Of a stretch of 64,000 nt of DNA, positions 9,559 through 17,252 are shown piece by piece (position 1 is the first letter of the stretch; every line of letters begins with the position of its first letter). Both the position numbers and the translations under genes were made by a program. The stretch is taken from contig JHVA01000001.1 in assembly GCA_000688615.1 (NCBI GenBank), positions 1,984,001 to 2,048,000 on the forward strand. The letters run 5' to 3'. The stretch is from Acidobacteriaceae bacterium KBS 146. Lineage in GTDB: Bacteria > Acidobacteriota > Terriglobia > Terriglobales > Acidobacteriaceae. The notes beneath the pieces were generated by a model. That model did not search any database. It saw only the letters and a program-made list of their open reading frames with translations, and was not told the DNA's origin.

Positions 9559-10608
9559 GTGCCCACTATCCCCGCGGTCGTCGACTCCATCGCTTCAGTT
9601 GAGTCGCTTCTCGCCCCATCGCCCGCTGATGCTGTTGCCGCCGAAGTCCGCGCAGGTCTCACCAGTGATCCCAAGACACTCTCTCCATGGCTCTTTTACG
9701 ACGAAGAGGGTTCGCGTCTCTTCGAGCAGATCACCGAGCTTCCCGAGTACTACCTCACGCGTGCAGAACGCAGTCTCTTCACCGCCCATGCCGACGAGAT
9801 CATTGCCTTGGCTGCAGAGCCCTCGGGAACGGACCCTGCCCCCATGCTCACCCTGATTGAGTTAGGTGCCGGGACGGCTACAAAAACAGGAATCCTTCTC
9901 GCTGCTGCGGTTCGCCGCCAACGCACCGTCGTCTATCAACCGGTTGATGTCTCTGAGACCGCGCTTGCAGAAGCAACTGAAAATATCCGCACCAATATTC
10001 CCGGTGTGACGGTTCGATGTCAGGTCGCCGACTATACGACGCAGGCCCTTCCGCTCAATCGGCTTCCTAACACCCGTACGCTCGCGCTCTATATTGGGTC
10101 CAGCATCGGCAACTTTTCTCCGGCAGCTGCCCGCGATGTCCTTCGAAATCTCCGTGCGCAGCTCCTTCCTGGCGAAAAGCTTCTGCTCGGCACCGACCTC
10201 GCACCCTGCGAATCCAAGACTGTCGCCGAGCTCGAGGCTGCTTATAACGATGCATCCGGAGTAACCGCCGCCTTTAACCGCAATGTGCTCGTGCGCCTCA
10301 ATCGCGAGCTTGGAGCTGATTTCGAGCCGGATGCCTTCGAACACAAGGCTCTCTGGAATGCTCGAGAGTCGCGCATGGAGATGCATCTGGTCTCTCAATC
10401 CGCGCAAAAGGTTTCTATTCCCGCGAACTCCTCAGGTCCCGTGCTGCGTGTCAACTTCAAAGCCGGCGAGTCGATCCATACGGAGAATAGTTACAAGTTC
10501 ACGCCGGAACGCATACGCGAGTTGCTGGAGTCGGCAGGATTTTCACTCACGCGCACCTGGCGGAACTCTGAGCATGTCTTCGCAATCAATCTCGCCACGG
10601 CGATCTAG
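9559..10608 (+). CDS. egtD: L-histidine N(alpha)-methyltransferase EgtD
   Basis: EgtD methylates histidine three times with S-adenosylmethionine to make hercynine, the substrate of EgtB. The 349-residue protein shows the family pattern. 'TLSPWLFYDEEGSRLFEQIT' and 'ELPEYYLTRAERSLF' lie near the N-terminus, 'LIELGAGTATKTGILL' is the SAM-binding glycine loop, 'LALYIGSSIGNFSPAAA' is the conserved core strand, and 'RVNFKAGESIHTENSYKFT' carries the C-terminal histidine-pocket segment. The start is GTG 9559, preceded by AAAGGGGAC. An in-frame start further upstream is not needed. Its length is slightly above the mycobacterial enzyme's. It completes a minimal EgtB-EgtD pathway with the gene at 6114. 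Confidence 0.95.
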   Translation: MPTIPAVVDSIASVESLLAPSPADAVAAEVRAGLTSDPKTLSPWLFYDEEGSRLFEQITELPEYYLTRAERSLFTAHADEIIALAAEPSGTDPAPMLTLIELGAGTATKTGILLAAAVRRQRTVVYQPVDVSETALAEATENIRTNIPGVTVRCQVADYTTQALPLNRLPNTRTLALYIGSSIGNFSPAAARDVLRNLRAQLLPGEKLLLGTDLAPCESKTVAELEAAYNDASGVTAAFNRNVLVRLNRELGADFEPDAFEHKALWNARESRMEMHLVSQSAQKVSIPANSSGPVLRVNFKAGESIHTENSYKFTPERIRELLESAGFSLTRTWRNSEHVFAINLATAI

Positions 10609-10950
10609 CCATGAGTAGAGAGGTGACGCGAAAGTTGCCGCTCTCAACGCTCCATCCGGATCGTCATCCAACATCAGTATTGGGATCGCTCGGAAGAAAA
10701 TGCTGCGGGCGGGCTCAACCTCTTCTGAGCTTGAGGTGGCCTTGGATGGGCGCTCCTTTTTTCTGCGAGGCTCCTCCTTTTTCGCGCAAAAAGACTGCTG
10801 TTGGTAATTCGATCGCGAGCAAGATTCACCTCTCAGTTACAGTATGAGTTCGCGTCTTCTTTCACGAAGACAGGGCGGCAGTTCTTCCTGCAACTGCCTA
10901 CCTAAAGGATCGCCTGGATCGATCCTCACATTGATTGGAGGAGTCGTTCC
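10609..10950 (+). other. intergenic stretch without a supported gene
   Basis: These 342 bases separate egtD from the P460 gene. A 78-codon open frame from 10611 has no ribosome site, low-quality composition and no recognisable sequence, so I do not call it. The last 20 bases hold the GGAGGAG ribosome site of the following gene. I see no terminator-like hairpin. Confidence 0.5.
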
Positions 10951-11469
10951 ATGAGACACGCCGCTCTCTTTGCCACGGTAGCGATGGCCACAGCCACCCT
11001 TGGCCTCGGGCGCTATATCGCAGGTCAGGCGAACTCAGCCACGGCTCCGATCTTTGGGGTTACTGTCCCGCCAGACTATCGCGAATGGAGACTGATCTCC
11101 GTCGCTCATGAAGAGGGCAATCTCAACGACCTGCGTGCCATTCTCGGTAACGAGATCGCATATAAGGCTTCCCGCGAGAAGACACTTCCATTCCCCGATG
11201 GCGCAATCATCGCCCGTGTGGCCTGGAGATACACAGCATCCGAAGAAAACAATAAAGTCTTTGGCCGCGAACAGTCGTTTGTTGCCGGATCGCCGACAAA
11301 TGTTCAGTTTATGGTCAAGGATTCGAAGAGATACGCTACAACAGGTGGCTGGGGATTTGCGCAATTCAACCACGGAACACCTGCAGATGAAGCGGTGCAC
11401 AAGACATGCTTTGCCTGTCATGAGCCTGTCAAGGCCCGCGATTTTGTCTTCACCAGCTACGCTCCTTAA
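10951..11469 (+). CDS. cytochrome P460 family protein
   Basis: The 172-residue exported protein has an N-terminal hydrophobic signal, then 'PPDYREWRLISVAHEEG' and 'DLRAILGNEIAYKASR' followed by 'FPDGAIIARVAWRY', the order seen in cytochrome P460 domains. A single c-type haem motif C153-F-A-C156-H157 lies close to the C-terminus, as expected for P460 haem. Family members oxidise hydroxylamine or reduce/scavenge small nitrogen species in the periplasm; many acidobacterial copies have no known substrate. The start ATG is preceded by GGAGGAG. Whether the P460 Lys crosslink residue is present cannot be judged by eye; K152 immediately before the haem motif and K161 after it are both visible. Confidence 0.85.
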   Translation: MRHAALFATVAMATATLGLGRYIAGQANSATAPIFGVTVPPDYREWRLISVAHEEGNLNDLRAILGNEIAYKASREKTLPFPDGAIIARVAWRYTASEENNKVFGREQSFVAGSPTNVQFMVKDSKRYATTGGWGFAQFNHGTPADEAVHKTCFACHEPVKARDFVFTSYAP

Positions 11470-11594
11470 ACGACGTTTTGCCCCCGGCCCCCATGCTTCT
11501 CGCCGGGCCATGATTTGGCATCCAACTCCATAGGTCGCAACTGAGACCACGCCCGCTTCGGGCCTGACCCCAGCGCTTCCATCCGGAGGCCATC

Positions 11595-12101
11595 ATGAAG
11601 ATTCATCACCCCTTTCTCTCGTTTATGTTCATTCCACTCTCTGTTGCTTGTTTGGGACAGTGCCCGAAGGCCGGCACGAAACCGGTCTGGGACTCAAACA
11701 AGAGCGAGTTCCGTTGTACCAGTGCAGCTGCGATGAGCGGGTCTGCGCAGAGCGCAATCGTACCTCCCACGGGCGACAAGAATTCCTGCAAGAGCATTCG
11801 TGAAGATCTGCAAAAGGCGTGTCCTTCGCCCGACGAAGGCAAGGCCTGCAAGAATGCCGTGAAGTCCATCTTCGAGGGGTGCTACAAGGGCTCTGAGGCC
11901 AGCAGTAGAGGATCGACAACTTCTTCGTCGCCCTCCAATCGGACAGATACGGCCAGTTGCATGACAACCTATCAGCAACAGCAGGAGGCATGCAGGACGC
12001 GTGTCACGCCCCCACGGGCTCCGGGTCAGCCGTACACACCGGACACGTGCCTTTCCGATGCTATGGCTGCGCAGAATAAGTGTCTTGCAAGTGCCAGATG
12101 A
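11595..12101 (+). CDS. small secreted cysteine-containing protein of unknown function
   Basis: I do not recognise this 168-residue protein. It has a signal peptide (MKIHHPFLSFMFIPLSVACLG) and a mature part with ten or so cysteines spaced as in 'NSCKSIREDLQKACPSPD' and 'GKACKNAVKSIFEGCYKG'. These look like paired helices held by disulfides. A Ser/Thr-rich linker (about residues 98-115) leads to a second Cys-bearing helix pair ending in 'CLSDAMAAQNKCLASAR'. GGAGG lies upstream of the ATG. It follows the P460 gene by 125 bases in the same direction; a shared role is not shown. Confidence 0.6.
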   Translation: MKIHHPFLSFMFIPLSVACLGQCPKAGTKPVWDSNKSEFRCTSAAAMSGSAQSAIVPPTGDKNSCKSIREDLQKACPSPDEGKACKNAVKSIFEGCYKGSEASSRGSTTSSSPSNRTDTASCMTTYQQQQEACRTRVTPPRAPGQPYTPDTCLSDAMAAQNKCLASAR

Positions 12102-12155
12102 TTGAGAGGGTTCGGTGCCACGCGCAGAGCTGACAGGCCGCGCTTACAGACGCGA

Positions 12156-12869
12156 CTAGAACTTTACGTCAGTGACTTTTCCGCTATCAAAGACGACCTG
12201 CATCCCCCTGTAGCTCCATAAGGACTTCGTTCCGAAGTTCACCTTCTTCTGCGGGTCGCCGAGAGCTTTGGTGACGTCGCCTGTGGTCATGCCGGGGTGG
12301 ATCGTAGCGTCGGCGGTATCGCCAGAAGGATCTGCAGATGGAGGCGGCGCGGCGTTCTGCGCGGACGAAGGCGCAGCATTACCGCCTGCCGTGCGGTGTG
12401 CCATCAGACTGGGGTAATTTTGCTTGGCCCAGCGCTCGATCTGTCCGGCGATGTTGTCGGCAGCGAAGCGCCAGCTCATCTCGCTTTGGGCATCGAGCGC
12501 CTGGGTGAAGCTGCCCGCCATCAGGGTGGCGTGAAGGTTTCGGACGGTCTTGTCGTTTGAGGTGGTCGTCTTGGTGCTCGATCGGCCATCGTCGCTTCGG
12601 TTAGTGTTGGTGGTGTAACCGTCGACCTCTTTGTGGGAATCGCGAGAGTCGATCCGGATGACGATGTCTGCCTCCGACGAGGAGTCGACGACCCGCAGGG
12701 TCTTCTTATTGGCCAGAGATTTCTGCAGGTCGAGCGCCGAGTCATTCGCGCCTGCCGCGCTGAAGCCATTGTTATCGCCGGTCACGAAGACGCTGACGAG
12801 CTGCTGGGCGAAGGCGGGCGTTGCCGCGAGAAGTGCAAGGCTGAGGATTGCCAGAACAGGGCGGCGCAT
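12156..12869 (-). CDS. exported protein with C-terminal SmpA/BamE-like segment
   Basis: The 237-residue protein starts at the ATG complementary to 12867-12869, giving a clean signal peptide (MRRPVLAILSLALLAATPAFA). The first part of the mature chain ('ALDLQKSLANKKTLRVVDSS' followed by 'EADIVIRIDSRDS') resembles proteins that report on stress through a GNA1162/DUF4136-like fold, but I cannot name it firmly. The C-terminal 45 residues, 'IHPGMTTGDVTKALGDPQKK' to 'VVFDSGKVTDVKF', match the shape of a SmpA/OmlA (BamE) lipoprotein repeat. A Pro/Ala/Ser linker joins the two. It lacks a lipobox, so it is probably a soluble periplasmic protein. Confidence 0.6.
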   Translation of the reverse strand: MRRPVLAILSLALLAATPAFAQQLVSVFVTGDNNGFSAAGANDSALDLQKSLANKKTLRVVDSSSEADIVIRIDSRDSHKEVDGYTTNTNRSDDGRSSTKTTTSNDKTVRNLHATLMAGSFTQALDAQSEMSWRFAADNIAGQIERWAKQNYPSLMAHRTAGGNAAPSSAQNAAPPPSADPSGDTADATIHPGMTTGDVTKALGDPQKKVNFGTKSLWSYRGMQVVFDSGKVTDVKF

Positions 12870-12963
12870 AGATCTTTTCTCCGTACCGCAAAATGGGAAC
12901 AAGGGGGACGGAGTTAGCTTAGTCTGCGCGGGGTGGAGCGGCAAGTGGGCTCCCGCATCGAGT

Positions 12964-14010
12964 TCAGCCGCGGTGTTTGAGCCAGGATTCGTAGTCGGAG
13001 TAGAGCTTGATGGATTGCGGGTTTCCTGCCATCGCGGTGGAACCGGGCTTGTTCATCAGGCCGAGACATTGGTAGACGAGGATGTTTTCGACGAACGGGG
13101 AGACGGCTGCCATCTGACGTTGCACGCGGTCGAAGCTGGCTGGAACCAGGGCGCTGTCGTAGTCGGCGCCTTCGAACTCGAAGATCTCAACGTCGGCCCA
13201 GATCCTGGCTTTCTTTGAGCGGTCGTGCGCCTTCTTGAGGCCTTCGAAGAAGGCTCCTGTTTGGGTGGTCTTCGATTTGCGGACGCCGACTTCGTCCTGG
13301 TAGGCGACGATGTCGATGTCCATCGCGTCGAGCTGGCGGACGTACTCGTCGTCCGGTTTTGCGAGGCGGGTGCCGTAGGGGGCGATCAGGATGGAGGCGT
13401 CGCGCTTGAGCTGTCGGGCTTCGTGGCTGAGGGTGTTCACGTAGGTCATGAACTCTGGTTTGTAGTGGGGGTTGATCTCGGCCTCATCGGGCCAGTACCA
13501 GCCGTAGAAGCTGGGGTGATGACCGTAGCGGGCGACCAGTTCTCCGAGAGACTGAAGTCTCTTTTTGGAGGCTACGGGGTCGGTGATGACGTTGCTCTTC
13601 TGCCAGCTGCCGTAGAAGCCGGCGCCGATGAAGAACTTCACTTTGTATTTGTCGGCGGCGGTGAGGACGGCTTCGAGAGGGTCGGGGCAGGCGAGTTTCC
13701 ACTTGGGATAGATCTTTGTGTCGTAGAAGGAGCGGAAGTAGACGGCGGTCGCCATGAGGACGAGATACTCGATCCCGATCTCCGCCATCTCTTGGACCTT
13801 GGCGTCCCACTGATCGGCTGTGAACTGGACGAGGGCGGGGTTCCAGTCGACGCCTTCGACGGTGGCGTGGTGCTGGAACTCGAACCAGCTTCCCTTGATC
13901 GGCTTGATTGCGTCCGATCCAGCGTTTTGCAGGAAGGGATGGACTGCGTGAGAGGCGGTCCCCATGCAAAGAGCGGCGATGAAATCCCTGCGGTTCGGTT
14001 GGTTGCTCAT
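12964..14010 (-). CDS. Tat-exported DUF4434-like (TIM-barrel) protein
   Basis: The 348-residue protein begins with a twin-arginine signal (NRRDFIAALCMGTASHA). The chain then reads like the DUF4434 family of glycoside-hydrolase-like TIM barrels: 'KGSWFEFQHHATVEGVDWNP', 'WDAKVQEMAEIGIEYLVLMA', 'FYGWYWPDEAEINPHYKPEF' with a WPDE acidic pair in the usual active-site strand, and 'ARIWADVEIFEFEG'. The likely acids are in YWPDEAE and in WADVEIFE. A role in polysaccharide processing is inferred; no substrate can be named. It stands alone between the SmpA-like gene and the repeat-rich region. Confidence 0.65.
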   Translation of the reverse strand: MSNQPNRRDFIAALCMGTASHAVHPFLQNAGSDAIKPIKGSWFEFQHHATVEGVDWNPALVQFTADQWDAKVQEMAEIGIEYLVLMATAVYFRSFYDTKIYPKWKLACPDPLEAVLTAADKYKVKFFIGAGFYGSWQKSNVITDPVASKKRLQSLGELVARYGHHPSFYGWYWPDEAEINPHYKPEFMTYVNTLSHEARQLKRDASILIAPYGTRLAKPDDEYVRQLDAMDIDIVAYQDEVGVRKSKTTQTGAFFEGLKKAHDRSKKARIWADVEIFEFEGADYDSALVPASFDRVQRQMAAVSPFVENILVYQCLGLMNKPGSTAMAGNPQSIKLYSDYESWLKHRG

Positions 14011-14420
14011 GCACGTCTTCTGTGGTTCAGGCGGGGGGCGATTGTGGCGATCGAATTGCGCCTACCCCCTCCCCCTTTTTGCGCAAAGTCTTCCAGAAAT
14101 TAGACTTAGGTCCGGACTTCGGTCTGGGAACGCCTATGACCACTGCCTGATACTTCTGGACCTCTTTCATTGTAGAGAGTCAGGAGGGATTAATCGGCGG
14201 CGGATTTCCTGTCTGTATTGAATGAGTTACCGGGTTCCGGGGCTTGACAGGGTGGCCCGGTGACCTGGAGGGTCCTGTGGCATGGAGTAATGCCGTGCGC
14301 TTGACGAGGCAATTCGAGCCGGCGTTCGAAAGAGCCCACTCATGCCATCACTCCGCATGAATGGGGGCACGCAGCTCATAACATCGGCGATCGGCTTATC
14401 CATGTAGAGGTGGATTCCCA
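14011..14420 (+). other. intergenic stretch holding a degenerate REP-like element
   Basis: No gene is supported in these 410 bases. The part at 14311-14374 is a decayed copy of the hairpin repeat found at 14952, 15871, 16637 and 17194. The remainder contains pyrimidine-rich sequence just upstream of the DUF4434-like gene and nothing else I recognise. Confidence 0.5.
14311..14374 (+). repeat. REP-like element copy A (degenerate)
   Basis: It keeps the layout of the better copies: an AATTCGAGCC / GGCGTTCGAA inverted pair, then CCCACTCATG...CCGCATGAATGGGG. The second hairpin arm matches the 15871 copy (CATGCG / CGCATG type), but the first stem has decayed. Confidence 0.5.
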
Positions 14421-14795
14421 TCAGCGGGATGACTGTTCGTCAGGAGAAGTTTGAAGGGTTTCATTCACCTTCGCCAAAAGATATGCGGGATCAGCAGACG
14501 CCTCATTTAGAGCGGAGGGTATCGCCGAAAACCTTAAGACGTTCAGCACCGGCACATCTCTATGAAGTTTGCGTGCCTCCTGAGAAATCTCTTCCCGCTC
14601 CTGTTCGCTTACGGTGTGACAGAAGATGAGAAGATCAAAATGTTCGCGGCGTAAGATACTCATCGCCTCGTGGCTTGAAGCAGCTACTACGGACGCACCC
14701 GTCAGCCTAAGAACTGCGGCCCTTATGGTTCGGAGCGCTGAATCGTTTCCGATTTGAAGGATCGAGCGCATGACCTTCCGCCGGCGGGAAGCCAT
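14421..14795 (-). CDS. degenerate response-regulator receiver domain
   Basis: The 124-residue protein looks like a stand-alone receiver domain: 'RSILQIGNDSALRTIRAAVL' (strand 1, helix 1), 'GASVVAASSHEAMSILRREH', 'FDLLIFCHTVSEQE' and 'VPVLNVLRF'. In a true receiver, strand 3 ends in the phosphorylated Asp followed by a Met/Pro loop. Here that strand reads LLIFCH, so the acceptor is missing, and strand 1 has ND instead of the acidic DD pair. It is therefore unlikely to be phosphorylated on Asp and may bind a partner constitutively. The start could also be the Met at residue 9. There is no kinase or output gene nearby. Confidence 0.6.
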   Translation of the reverse strand: MASRRRKVMRSILQIGNDSALRTIRAAVLRLTGASVVAASSHEAMSILRREHFDLLIFCHTVSEQEREEISQEARKLHRDVPVLNVLRFSAIPSALNEASADPAYLLAKVNETLQTSPDEQSSR

Positions 14796-14882
14796 GATTG
14801 TGGCGGGAGGCAGAATGCCGGGCGCATATACGGGTGGCCAGCTTCATAGTACGCTCTGACGGAGCGTATGGGCCAACCGCCA

Positions 14883-14940
14883 TCGGTCCCTCCTGAAAGG
14901 AATGGGAATAAGTATAGACCCGGAGGATTTTGTGGCCGGG
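14883..14940 (-). promoter_or_regulatory. candidate promoter and 5' UTR, duplicated upstream of the cupin gene
   Basis: Read on the minus strand this segment contains TATACT (complement of 14911-14916), CCCATTCCTTTC and AGGAGGGA. The same string with few changes lies directly upstream of the cupin gene (16567-16600), where AGGAGTGA is the ribosome site. A -35 is not obvious. It probably drives transcription toward the receiver-like gene ending at 14421. Confidence 0.4.
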
Positions 14941-14951
14941 GAGATTGCTTT

Positions 14952-15013
14952 GGGTTCGAGCTGAAGCTCGAATGCCCACCTTAGCCGCTTCGCGACGAAG
15001 ATGGGGCACCCGG
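14952..15013 (+). repeat. REP-like element copy B
   Basis: Two adjacent hairpins are visible. The first is TTCGAGC/GCTCGAA with a short loop, flanked by GGG...CCC. The second is CACCTTAGCCGC/GCGACGAAGATG, ending in GGGGCACCCGG. It lies between the receiver-like gene's upstream region and the SDR gene. Confidence 0.7.
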
Positions 15014-15052
15014 CATGTATGATTTGTCTTCGATAACTGACGCGGAGGGCAG

Positions 15053-15838
15053 ATGCAGCTTGAAGGAAAAGTAGCGATTGTTACCGGTGCAGCCTCAGGA
15101 ATCGGTTATGCCGTCGTCCGTCGCTTTGCGACGGAGGGTGCGAGGGTGGTGATCGCCGACCTGGATCGACAGCGGTCGGAGGATGCGGCTGCGGAGATCC
15201 GCGAAGCGACAGGCGGCGAGGTGCTTGGAGTTGCGATGGATGTGACGGATGAGGAGTCTGTCGAAAACGGAGTCGCGAGAGTGCTTCGCGAGTTAGGAGG
15301 CGTCCACATTCTTTACAGCAATGCGGGGGTGCAACACATTGCCCCGGTGCACGAACTTGCGTTCAGCGAATGGAAGAAGATGCTGGCGGTGCATCTGGAC
15401 GGAGCCTTTCTGACGACGCGGGCCTGTCTGCGCTATATGTACAGCTCCGGGGAGGGCGGCTCGATTCTCTACATGGGATCGTTTCACTCGAAGGTGGCTT
15501 CGGTGCTAAAGGCTCCCTATGTGACGGCGAAGCATGGGATTGTGGGGCTGTGCCGCGCGGTTGCCAAGGAGGGCGCACCGCATGGCGTGCGAGCGAATGT
15601 GATCTGTCCGGGATATGTACGGACGCCGCTGGTCGAGAAGCAGATTCCGGAGCAGGCAAAGGTTCTGAACCTGAGCGAGAAGGATGTGGTGGAGAAGGTG
15701 ATGCTTCGCGACACCGTGGACAAGGAATTTACAACGACCGACGAGATTGCGGATACCGCGGTGTTTCTTGCCGGGCAGAAGACCCTTGCGCTGACGGGAC
15801 AGAGCATCCTTGTGAGTCATGGGCTGGTGATGGAGTAG
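15053..15838 (+). CDS. SDR dehydrogenase, probable 3-hydroxybutyrate dehydrogenase
   Basis: The 261-residue protein is a classical short-chain dehydrogenase. It has the TGAASGIG nucleotide loop near residue 12, an acidic residue (D37 in IADLD) that favours NAD(H), the NAG motif in 'ILYSNAGVQHIAPV', a catalytic Ser in 'ILYMGSFHSKVAS', and the YxxxK pair in 'APYVTAKHGIVGL'. The C-terminal segment 'VIIC..PGYVRTPLVEKQI' followed by a flexible 'VMLRDTVDKEFTT' lid resembles D-3-hydroxybutyrate dehydrogenases, which interconvert hydroxybutyrate and acetoacetate. Assignment within the SDR superfamily is less sure than the fold. It is single and is followed by a REP-like element. Confidence 0.85.
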   Translation: MQLEGKVAIVTGAASGIGYAVVRRFATEGARVVIADLDRQRSEDAAAEIREATGGEVLGVAMDVTDEESVENGVARVLRELGGVHILYSNAGVQHIAPVHELAFSEWKKMLAVHLDGAFLTTRACLRYMYSSGEGGSILYMGSFHSKVASVLKAPYVTAKHGIVGLCRAVAKEGAPHGVRANVICPGYVRTPLVEKQIPEQAKVLNLSEKDVVEKVMLRDTVDKEFTTTDEIADTAVFLAGQKTLALTGQSILVSHGLVME

Positions 15839-15870
15839 CACAACTGTAGATAGAGTGGCTGCTCCCGGGA

Positions 15871-15931
15871 GGGTTCGAGCTTCGCTCGAATACCCACTCA
15901 TGCGATGAGACCGCATGAATGGGGCACCCGG
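15871..15931 (+). repeat. REP-like element copy C (variant second hairpin)
   Basis: It starts 33 bases after the SDR stop. Its first hairpin (TTCGAGC/GCTCGAA) is identical to copy D, but the second is a different sequence, CATGCG/CGCATG, in the same position and still closed by CCCA...TGGGGCACCCGG. Confidence 0.7.
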
Positions 15932-16008
15932 TTGGCGCGCCTCAATCTTATGTGTGGGCCACCCGCCCACTCGCACCGGTATTCAACTTGATGTATGGGG
16001 CATCGGCT

Positions 16009-16566
16009 CTAAGCAACCGGGAGCGGAGGTCCGAGATATTTCATGCCGTAGGCAGCCATCCGGTCCTGAAGATCGTAGGTTCTTCCTCCGGCGCGGTCCT
16101 GACTATCGAAGAACTCTTCCATGCGACCTGCGGGGGCGTAGGTGATGAGGAATCGTCCGGAAGATTCGCCGACGAAGGCGAAGGCGTGGGGGACGTTGCG
16201 AGGGCCGAGGACGGAGTCGCCGGCTTTGAGGTGATGAAGCTGGTCGCCCACCTTAACGATGTATTCGCCTTCGAGGACGTAGAACCACTCGTCTTCGACG
16301 GTATGGAGGTGGAGGGGTGGACCACCTTTTTTTGTGTGGTGGTGTTCCATGGCGAAGAAGTCACCACGGCAGTCTTTGGAGGAGACTTTGAAGGTGGTGG
16401 TTCCGTTAGGGAGGGGACGCTTGAGGCCGTAACGGTCTTGCCCGGCGGGGATGGGAGAGATATCGGGAGGAGCAGGGACCGAGGTTTGAGGGGTGCTGGC
16501 GAAGAGGCTGGAAGGAAGTGCGGCAGCGAGGAGCTGGAGAAAGGTGCGGCGTTTGAGTGCGGACAT
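16009..16566 (-). CDS. exported cupin domain protein
   Basis: The 185-residue protein has an N-terminal Arg-rich hydrophobic signal (SALKRRTFLQLLAAALPSSL, Tat-like) and a single cupin. The first cupin motif is seen in 'HHTKKGGPPLHLHTVEDEWF' with its histidines and Glu. The second is in 'GPRNVPHAFAF', so a metal site is likely. Function within the cupin superfamily cannot be assigned. AGGAGTGA lies upstream of the ATG, preceded by a TATACT box that is shared with the sequence at 14883-14940. The gene is flanked by REP-like elements at 15871 and 16637. Confidence 0.8.
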   Translation of the reverse strand: MSALKRRTFLQLLAAALPSSLFASTPQTSVPAPPDISPIPAGQDRYGLKRPLPNGTTTFKVSSKDCRGDFFAMEHHHTKKGGPPLHLHTVEDEWFYVLEGEYIVKVGDQLHHLKAGDSVLGPRNVPHAFAFVGESSGRFLITYAPAGRMEEFFDSQDRAGGRTYDLQDRMAAYGMKYLGPPLPVA

Positions 16567-16636
16567 CGATCACTCCTGGAAGGAATGGGAGTGAGTATAG
16601 AGCCGATGCGTCTCCTGGCCCGGGAATATTCGTGAA

Positions 16637-16697
16637 GGGTTCGAGCTTCGCTCGAATGCCCACCTTAGTCGCTTCGCGACGAAGATGGGGCACCCGG
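16637..16697 (+). repeat. REP-like element copy D
   Basis: It is nearly identical to copy B: TTCGAGC/GCTCGAA hairpin, then CACCTTAGTCGC/GCGACGAAGATG, then GGGGCACCCGG. It fills the gap between the cupin promoter and the end of exbD. Confidence 0.7.
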
Positions 16698-16701
16698 TTT
16701 G

Positions 16702-17139
16702 TTATCTCGATTGAGAATCTGTCGTTCGTGGGGTGATGATTCCGATGTTGTCGACTCCAGCCTGATGGCCGTAGTCGATGACCTCGGCGATTTGGGAGAA
16801 GTCGAGACCGGCGTCGCCCTGGATGAACATGGCTTTGTTGTTTCGGGTGGCGAAGATGGCGGCGAGTTTCGGTTCGAGCTCGCGTTTGCCGAGGGTGGTC
16901 TGGTTGATCTTGTAGGTGACGCCGTGGTCGCGGTCGCCGAGGAGCCGGACGACGACGGCCAGCGACTGGTCGGCGCGATCAGGAGATTTGGAGGGCTGGG
17001 GGACGAGGGCGTCGAGGCCTTGCAGCGTGATGGGCTGGATGACCATGAAGATGATCAGCAGCACGAGAAGGATGTCGATGAGTGGGGTGACGTTGATTTC
17101 GGTTCGGAGTTCCCTGCTGCTGCCGGATGTCATGGACAT
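16702..17139 (-). CDS. exbD: ExbD/TolR biopolymer transport protein
   Basis: The 145-residue protein has the ExbD/TolR layout. A short cytoplasmic N-terminus ends in 'REL(R)TEINVTPLIDILLVLL', with the membrane Asp that couples proton flow. After it come one transmembrane helix and a periplasmic domain containing 'NKAMFIQGDAGLDFSQIAEVIDYG'. ExbD works with ExbB and TonB to energise outer-membrane receptors, or as TolR with TolQ. Neither an exbB nor a tonB gene is next to it here. The second Met (residue 3) is an alternative start. Confidence 0.9.
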   Translation of the reverse strand: MSMTSGSSRELRTEINVTPLIDILLVLLIIFMVIQPITLQGLDALVPQPSKSPDRADQSLAVVVRLLGDRDHGVTYKINQTTLGKRELEPKLAAIFATRNNKAMFIQGDAGLDFSQIAEVIDYGHQAGVDNIGIITPRTTDSQSR

Positions 17140-17193
17140 GGGTTAGGCCTCTATGTCTGCTATGGACACCGTGAGGGGGATGGATGTCCCAGA

Positions 17194-17252
17194 GGGTTTT
17201 GAGCTTCGCTCGAATGGACCACTTTAGGCGGTTCGCGCTGAAGGTGGTTCAC
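17194..17252 (+). repeat. REP-like element copy E (degenerate, overlaps a gene end)
   Basis: It retains TTTGAGCTTCGCTCGAATGG and a second imperfect hairpin ACTTTAGGCGG/..CTGAAGGTGGTTCACC. Its right half encodes the last residues and stop codon of the four-TM protein gene. Confidence 0.55.

Noticed and set aside
10611-10847. A 78-codon open frame after egtD
   Set aside because: No ribosome site, no recognisable sequence and a composition typical of spacer DNA.
14707-15009. Two minus-strand open frames (here and at 16406-16693) that start with the same MPHLRREA/T sequence
   Set aside because: The shared N-terminus is just the translation of the REP-like repeat, so it reflects the repeat and not a protein family.
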